Below the pieces are notes generated by a model. It did not search any database, was not told where the DNA came from, and was given only the letters and a program-made list of their open reading frames with translations. A stretch of 64,000 nucleotides of DNA from Pandoraea commovens (GTDB taxonomy: Bacteria; Pseudomonadota; Gammaproteobacteria; Burkholderiales; Burkholderiaceae). Below are positions 60,976 to 64,000 of this stretch, piece by piece (the first letter of the stretch is position 1; each line of letters begins with the position of its first letter). Location of the stretch: positions 248,001 to 312,000 of the forward strand of contig NZ_CABPSA010000007.1 of the NCBI RefSeq assembly GCF_902459615.1, in the 5' to 3' direction. A program made the translations under genes and the position numbers.

Positions 60976-62610
60976 TCACCCGATCCGGGAGAACGCCAGC
61001 CCTCGCGTGCGGGACGTGTACAGCGAAAACCGCGTGGCCTTGTCCTCACCACGCTCGACAAGCACGACACCGGCGCTAAGCGCCGATGCATCGGCAGGAC
61101 GGAACGTCCAGACGTCACGGGTGAGCGCGTCGAGGTGATAACGTGCGCTACCCGTCGCGCCACGAATAGACAGCACCAGAACGCCGTCTTCCTTAGAAAT
61201 CAGCGCGTGGGCGTCGGCATCGTGGCTGAAGTATCGACCGCAGACCCCCTCCTGCTGCAACACCTCGGCCGATGGCGTGCCTTCGTAACGCCGGAGCGTG
61301 ACGACGTGGCCGTTTTCGATGAAATCGATGGCAGGCACGTCACCCGACGCTGCACGCTCCTGCGGTATGACGCGTATCCGTGCGCCCGCGCCATCTTCGA
61401 TGCGGTACCCGCGCTCGTCTGCGATCAGCGGTTGCGCAGGGTGTATCGCGTTGTTCGTCGCCGCGTAAAATCCGCCGTCCCGTTCCACGATCTCCAAGAG
61501 CTGAACCGGATCGGCGCTCAGGTACTTACCGAGAAGCCCCGGATTTTCCGACGTCGGCTCCGCCGCCTGTCGCGGTGGCCCAAGCACTTCGTCGCCTAAA
61601 ACGATATCCACGATCTCGGTCGCCAGCGCGGCGGGATCGATGGGCGCCCCGTTGCTCATCAGAACGATATCCAGTGCGTGCGACGGCACCGTGAGCATCT
61701 GGCACGTGCCGCCGAAGACGCCGCCCGCATGATGAACGGTTTCGACATTGCGATACTTCGTGCGCATCAAGCCCAGCGCGTATATGCCGGTCTCGCCGCT
61801 CGAATAAGTCGGCATGGTCAGCATTTCGCGCCACGTATCGGCGCTTCCCAGTCGGCTCGGATGACGCAAATGCGCAGCCCATCTCAACATGTCGTCGATG
61901 GTCGAGACGATGCCACCCTCCCCCAGCACATCGAGACTCGGGAACAGCCCGCGCAAATATCCACCTTCGCCATCGGGCACATGCTGCGTGGCCATGCGAG
62001 GGCGAATGCGCAGGTCGTCGCTGACGGACTCCGTGTCGCTCATCCCCATCACGCGGAAGATGCGTTCATCGAGAAATTGCTCGAACGGCATGCCACCGAC
62101 GCGCGCGATGATCTGCGACAGTAAGTGGTATCCGCCGTTGCAATACATCATGCGCTCGCCGGGCGGGAAATTGACGTCTTGCTGACGCAGCTCGATTTCC
62201 AGCGGCATGCCTCGCCCGATCGGTGATATGCCCTGCGTAATGACGGACAAATCCAGATAGCAGCGATAGCCGCTGGTGTGCGTCATCAGTTGACGCAGCG
62301 TCGGTTCGCCTGCGGGCACAGGGACTTCCGGCAGATAGGTGCGAACGCCCGCGTCGATATCCAGCTTGCCCTCCTGCGCGAGCAGCAGCGCGGCAAGACA
62401 GGCAAAGTGTTTGCTGGTCGAGCCGATTCGCATGCGTGTGGCCGGCGTGTTGGCCACACCGTGTTCGAGGCTCGTCATGCCGAACCCCTTGCGGTAGAGC
62501 GTGCGTCCGTCACGGGCGACGCCGACTACGAGCCCCGGCGCATCGCTTCGGTTGAATCGCGCGAAATGCGCGTCGAGCCTGGCGTGCAGGTCTTGTTGTT
62601 GCAAAGTCAT
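60976..62610 (-). CDS. S12-family serine hydrolase, D-aminopeptidase (DAP)-like, second copy
   Basis: 544 aa, same fold and catalytic set at the same positions as its convergent neighbour: Ser64-x-x-Lys67 (RIGSTSKHFA), Tyr156-x-Asn (YCNGGYH), His294-x-Gly (HHAGGVFGG). The two align without gaps over the first 300 residues and diverge more in the C-terminal barrels. No signal peptide. GGAGG precedes ATG 62610, 17 bases after the TonB-dependent receptor stop, so it is co-transcribed with the receptor and tied to its imported substrate. Confidence 0.85.
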   Translation of the reverse strand: MTLQQQDLHARLDAHFARFNRSDAPGLVVGVARDGRTLYRKGFGMTSLEHGVANTPATRMRIGSTSKHFACLAALLLAQEGKLDIDAGVRTYLPEVPVPAGEPTLRQLMTHTSGYRCYLDLSVITQGISPIGRGMPLEIELRQQDVNFPPGERMMYCNGGYHLLSQIIARVGGMPFEQFLDERIFRVMGMSDTESVSDDLRIRPRMATQHVPDGEGGYLRGLFPSLDVLGEGGIVSTIDDMLRWAAHLRHPSRLGSADTWREMLTMPTYSSGETGIYALGLMRTKYRNVETVHHAGGVFGGTCQMLTVPSHALDIVLMSNGAPIDPAALATEIVDIVLGDEVLGPPRQAAEPTSENPGLLGKYLSADPVQLLEIVERDGGFYAATNNAIHPAQPLIADERGYRIEDGAGARIRVIPQERAASGDVPAIDFIENGHVVTLRRYEGTPSAEVLQQEGVCGRYFSHDADAHALISKEDGVLVLSIRGATGSARYHLDALTRDVWTFRPADASALSAGVVLVERGEDKATRFSLYTSRTRGLAFSRIG

Positions 62611-62627
62611 TGGAAAACCTCCAAAGA

Positions 62628-64000
62628 TTAGAACGGCACCGTCAGCACGGCGCCGAACGTGCGCGGACGCTCCACGCTGACCAGCGCCGGGCCACCCATC
62701 GGCATCAGTGCAGTGCCTGCGGCCAGCAACGCGCGACGGTCGAACAGGTTGCGCAAATAGAAGTTCAGGCTCGCCTTGCCGAAGTCGATCCCCGCCAGCA
62801 GGTCGGTAACGGCGTAGCCCGGAAGCTGGTAATCGGGGCGGCCACTGCTATTGCTGAAGCCCGAATGGCGACGGCCGACGAAGCGTTCCGCAATACCGAC
62901 ATACGAGGCATACGAGCCGAGCGAGAAGTGATACGTCCCTGTCAGCGTCGCGGAGAACTTCGCCGAGTTCGGCAGCGGGTCACCCGACTGGGTGCCGGTC
63001 GACGCGTTGCCCTGTGTCAGCTTGGCGTCGATGTACGAGAAGCCGACGCCGAAATTCCAGTGCCGGTCGGGACGGAAGCTGCTCGCCAGCTCAAAGCCCT
63101 TGACGCGCGCGTTACCGGCATTGAGCACCTGATTGACACCCTCGATAGCGCCGAGCTGCTGGATGTTCTTCCACTCGATGTCGTAGACCGTGGCCGACAG
63201 CGACAGACGCTTATCGAACAGGTCGGCCTTGTAGCCAGCTTCGTACGTCCAGAGCGTGTCGGGCTGGAACGTGGCATTGCCGTTACCGGGCAACCCCGTG
63301 ATCGGGCTGACGAGTTGCGCGTTCGGTCCGCCCGGGCGATAACCGCTGGCCGCACGAACGTAGACGTTGCTGTTCTCGGTGAGACCGTAGCTCGCCGTCA
63401 GCATGTAGGTCTTGCTGGTGTCCGACGAGGGGGCGGAAATCGTTTGTACCGGTCCACCCAGCAGACCGCCGGTCGTCTGGCTGAAGTTCTGGTTGTTGTG
63501 AGCAATCCGCATGCCGCCTGTGAGCGCCAGTCGCGACGTCACGTGGTACGTCAGATCGCCATACGCCGCGTATTCGGTGTAGGTGCTCGGTGCCGTGAGC
63601 GATGAAAGGTATCCGGAAGATCCGTCGGGAAACGCCCCAACAATCCCCTGATCCGACTCGCTACGCTCACGCGTGAAGAAGAGTCCGGCGATCCATTCAA
63701 GTTGGCGGTTCCCAGGCGACGTCAGACGAAACTCTTGCGTCACCTTGTTCGTCGACGCGATGTTCGCCGCCACGACCGAATTCAGATTCAGGCCCTGTGC
63801 GGCCAGCGCAGGCACGTAGACGACCGACAGATCCTGCGGCGCATTCGTCTTCACCGACTGATACGACGTGATCGAGTTCAAGCGCGACCATCCGAAGTCA
63901 TACTCCAGGCCGAGCGAGTAAAGCTGCACGTTCTGATGGAACGGCTCGGGCGCATAGATGCGCGTGGTCAGATCGCCATCGACAGGTTTGCCGCTGTTGT
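62628..64000 (-). CDS. TonB-dependent outer-membrane receptor (5' end cut by window edge)
   Basis: About 457 C-terminal residues of a 22-strand beta-barrel receptor. Clear barrel features: alternating aromatic strands such as RLNSITSYQSVKTN, RLALTGGMRIAHNNQNF, NVYVRAASGYRPGGPNAQL and LSLSATVYDIEWKNIQQLGAIEG, with the C-terminal TonB-box II region (SLNFYLRNLFDRRAL) and a final Phe (VLTVPF). The plug domain and signal peptide lie beyond the window; the frame is open to base 64000. The barrel resembles the FyuA/pesticin- or Fe-citrate-like group, but the tight coupling to a D-aminopeptidase-like gene argues for a peptide ligand. Confidence 0.92.
   Translation of the reverse strand, partial: NSGKPVDGDLTTRIYAPEPFHQNVQLYSLGLEYDFGWSRLNSITSYQSVKTNAPQDLSVVYVPALAAQGLNLNSVVAANIASTNKVTQEFRLTSPGNRQLEWIAGLFFTRERSESDQGIVGAFPDGSSGYLSSLTAPSTYTEYAAYGDLTYHVTSRLALTGGMRIAHNNQNFSQTTGGLLGGPVQTISAPSSDTSKTYMLTASYGLTENSNVYVRAASGYRPGGPNAQLVSPITGLPGNGNATFQPDTLWTYEAGYKADLFDKRLSLSATVYDIEWKNIQQLGAIEGVNQVLNAGNARVKGFELASSFRPDRHWNFGVGFSYIDAKLTQGNASTGTQSGDPLPNSAKFSATLTGTYHFSLGSYASYVGIAERFVGRRHSGFSNSSGRPDYQLPGYAVTDLLAGIDFGKASLNFYLRNLFDRRALLAAGTALMPMGGPALVSVERPRTFGAVLTVPF

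Noticed and set aside
1-64000. Mobile elements, CRISPR arrays, tRNA or rRNA genes
   Set aside because: No transposase, integrase, phage gene, regularly spaced repeat or cloverleaf with a conserved T-arm was recognised on either strand; the base composition is even apart from short AT-rich promoters.

Overview
The window is a dense, high-GC stretch of ordinary bacterial chromosome with about 52 protein genes. I see no rRNA, tRNA, insertion sequence, prophage or CRISPR array. Gene content and style suggest a beta-proteobacterium of the Burkholderiaceae, and Pandoraea/Burkholderia-type relatives are the best guess. That rests on small divergent regulator-catabolic operon units, many LysR/GntR/AraC/DeoR/LacI regulators, TRAP, AAHS-MFS and SSS carriers, and two-gene ExbD sets. 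The genus is an inference from style, not from a marker gene.

Layout. 0-4.7 kb: a MacAB-type efflux pair (macB runs off the left edge), a TRIC/UPF0126 channel protein and an orphan ECF sigma factor. 4.8-11.2 kb: a citrate-synthase-like protein with an N-terminal helix-turn-helix, divergent from an aromatic-acid MFS carrier, a dihydroxyphthalate-decarboxylase-like protein and a class II aldolase-fold protein, followed by an AraC regulator divergent from an AhpD-like protein. 11.3-18.3 kb: a LysR-controlled operon of a molybdopterin oxidoreductase fused to its own ferredoxin reductase, an ornithine-cyclodeaminase-family protein and an AtoE-type carrier. 18.3-22.8 kb: a D-threonate-type four-carbon acid sugar unit (DeoR regulator, KdgT-family permease, DUF1537 kinase, PdxA2). 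22.8-26.2 kb: a MEKHLA protein, type-2 ArgC, LysR and an intradiol dioxygenase.

26.3-38.2 kb: two DUF3311/sodium-symporter pairs. The second lies in a long minus-strand array headed by an FMNH2-dependent (NtaA/DszA-type) monooxygenase and a flavin reductase, and containing an MFS carrier, an aldehyde dehydrogenase, a second-type lumazine synthase and an M20 amidohydrolase. An XRE-cupin regulator and an Asp/Glu racemase lie on the other side. 38.3-39.6 kb: a TetR regulator and a membrane protein sharing a repeated operator. 39.7-48.1 kb: a LacI-controlled six-gene operon (SDR, TRAP transporter, VOC protein, RuBisCO-like protein, DUF1537 kinase), a likely relative of isoapionate-type branched sugar-acid catabolism.

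48.1-54.0 kb: a GntR regulator, a small CEVC protein and a G3E/CobW GTPase, divergent from a cyclic-amidohydrolase and an MFS carrier, then an orphan OmpR-type response regulator. 54.3-64 kb: tonB-exbB-exbD-exbD, an MFS carrier, a dipeptide epimerase and an S12 D-aminopeptidase-like hydrolase in one plus-strand operon. It faces a minus-strand pair of a second S12 hydrolase and a TonB-dependent receptor that runs off the right edge.

The most striking assemblies are the self-contained TonB/receptor/epimerase/D-aminopeptidase locus (a plausible uptake and breakdown system for peptides with D-residues), the flavin monooxygenase operon that carries its own lumazine synthase, and the RuBisCO-like/kinase/VOC/TRAP operon. 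All functional assignments come from reading motifs and neighbours by eye. No database search was possible.
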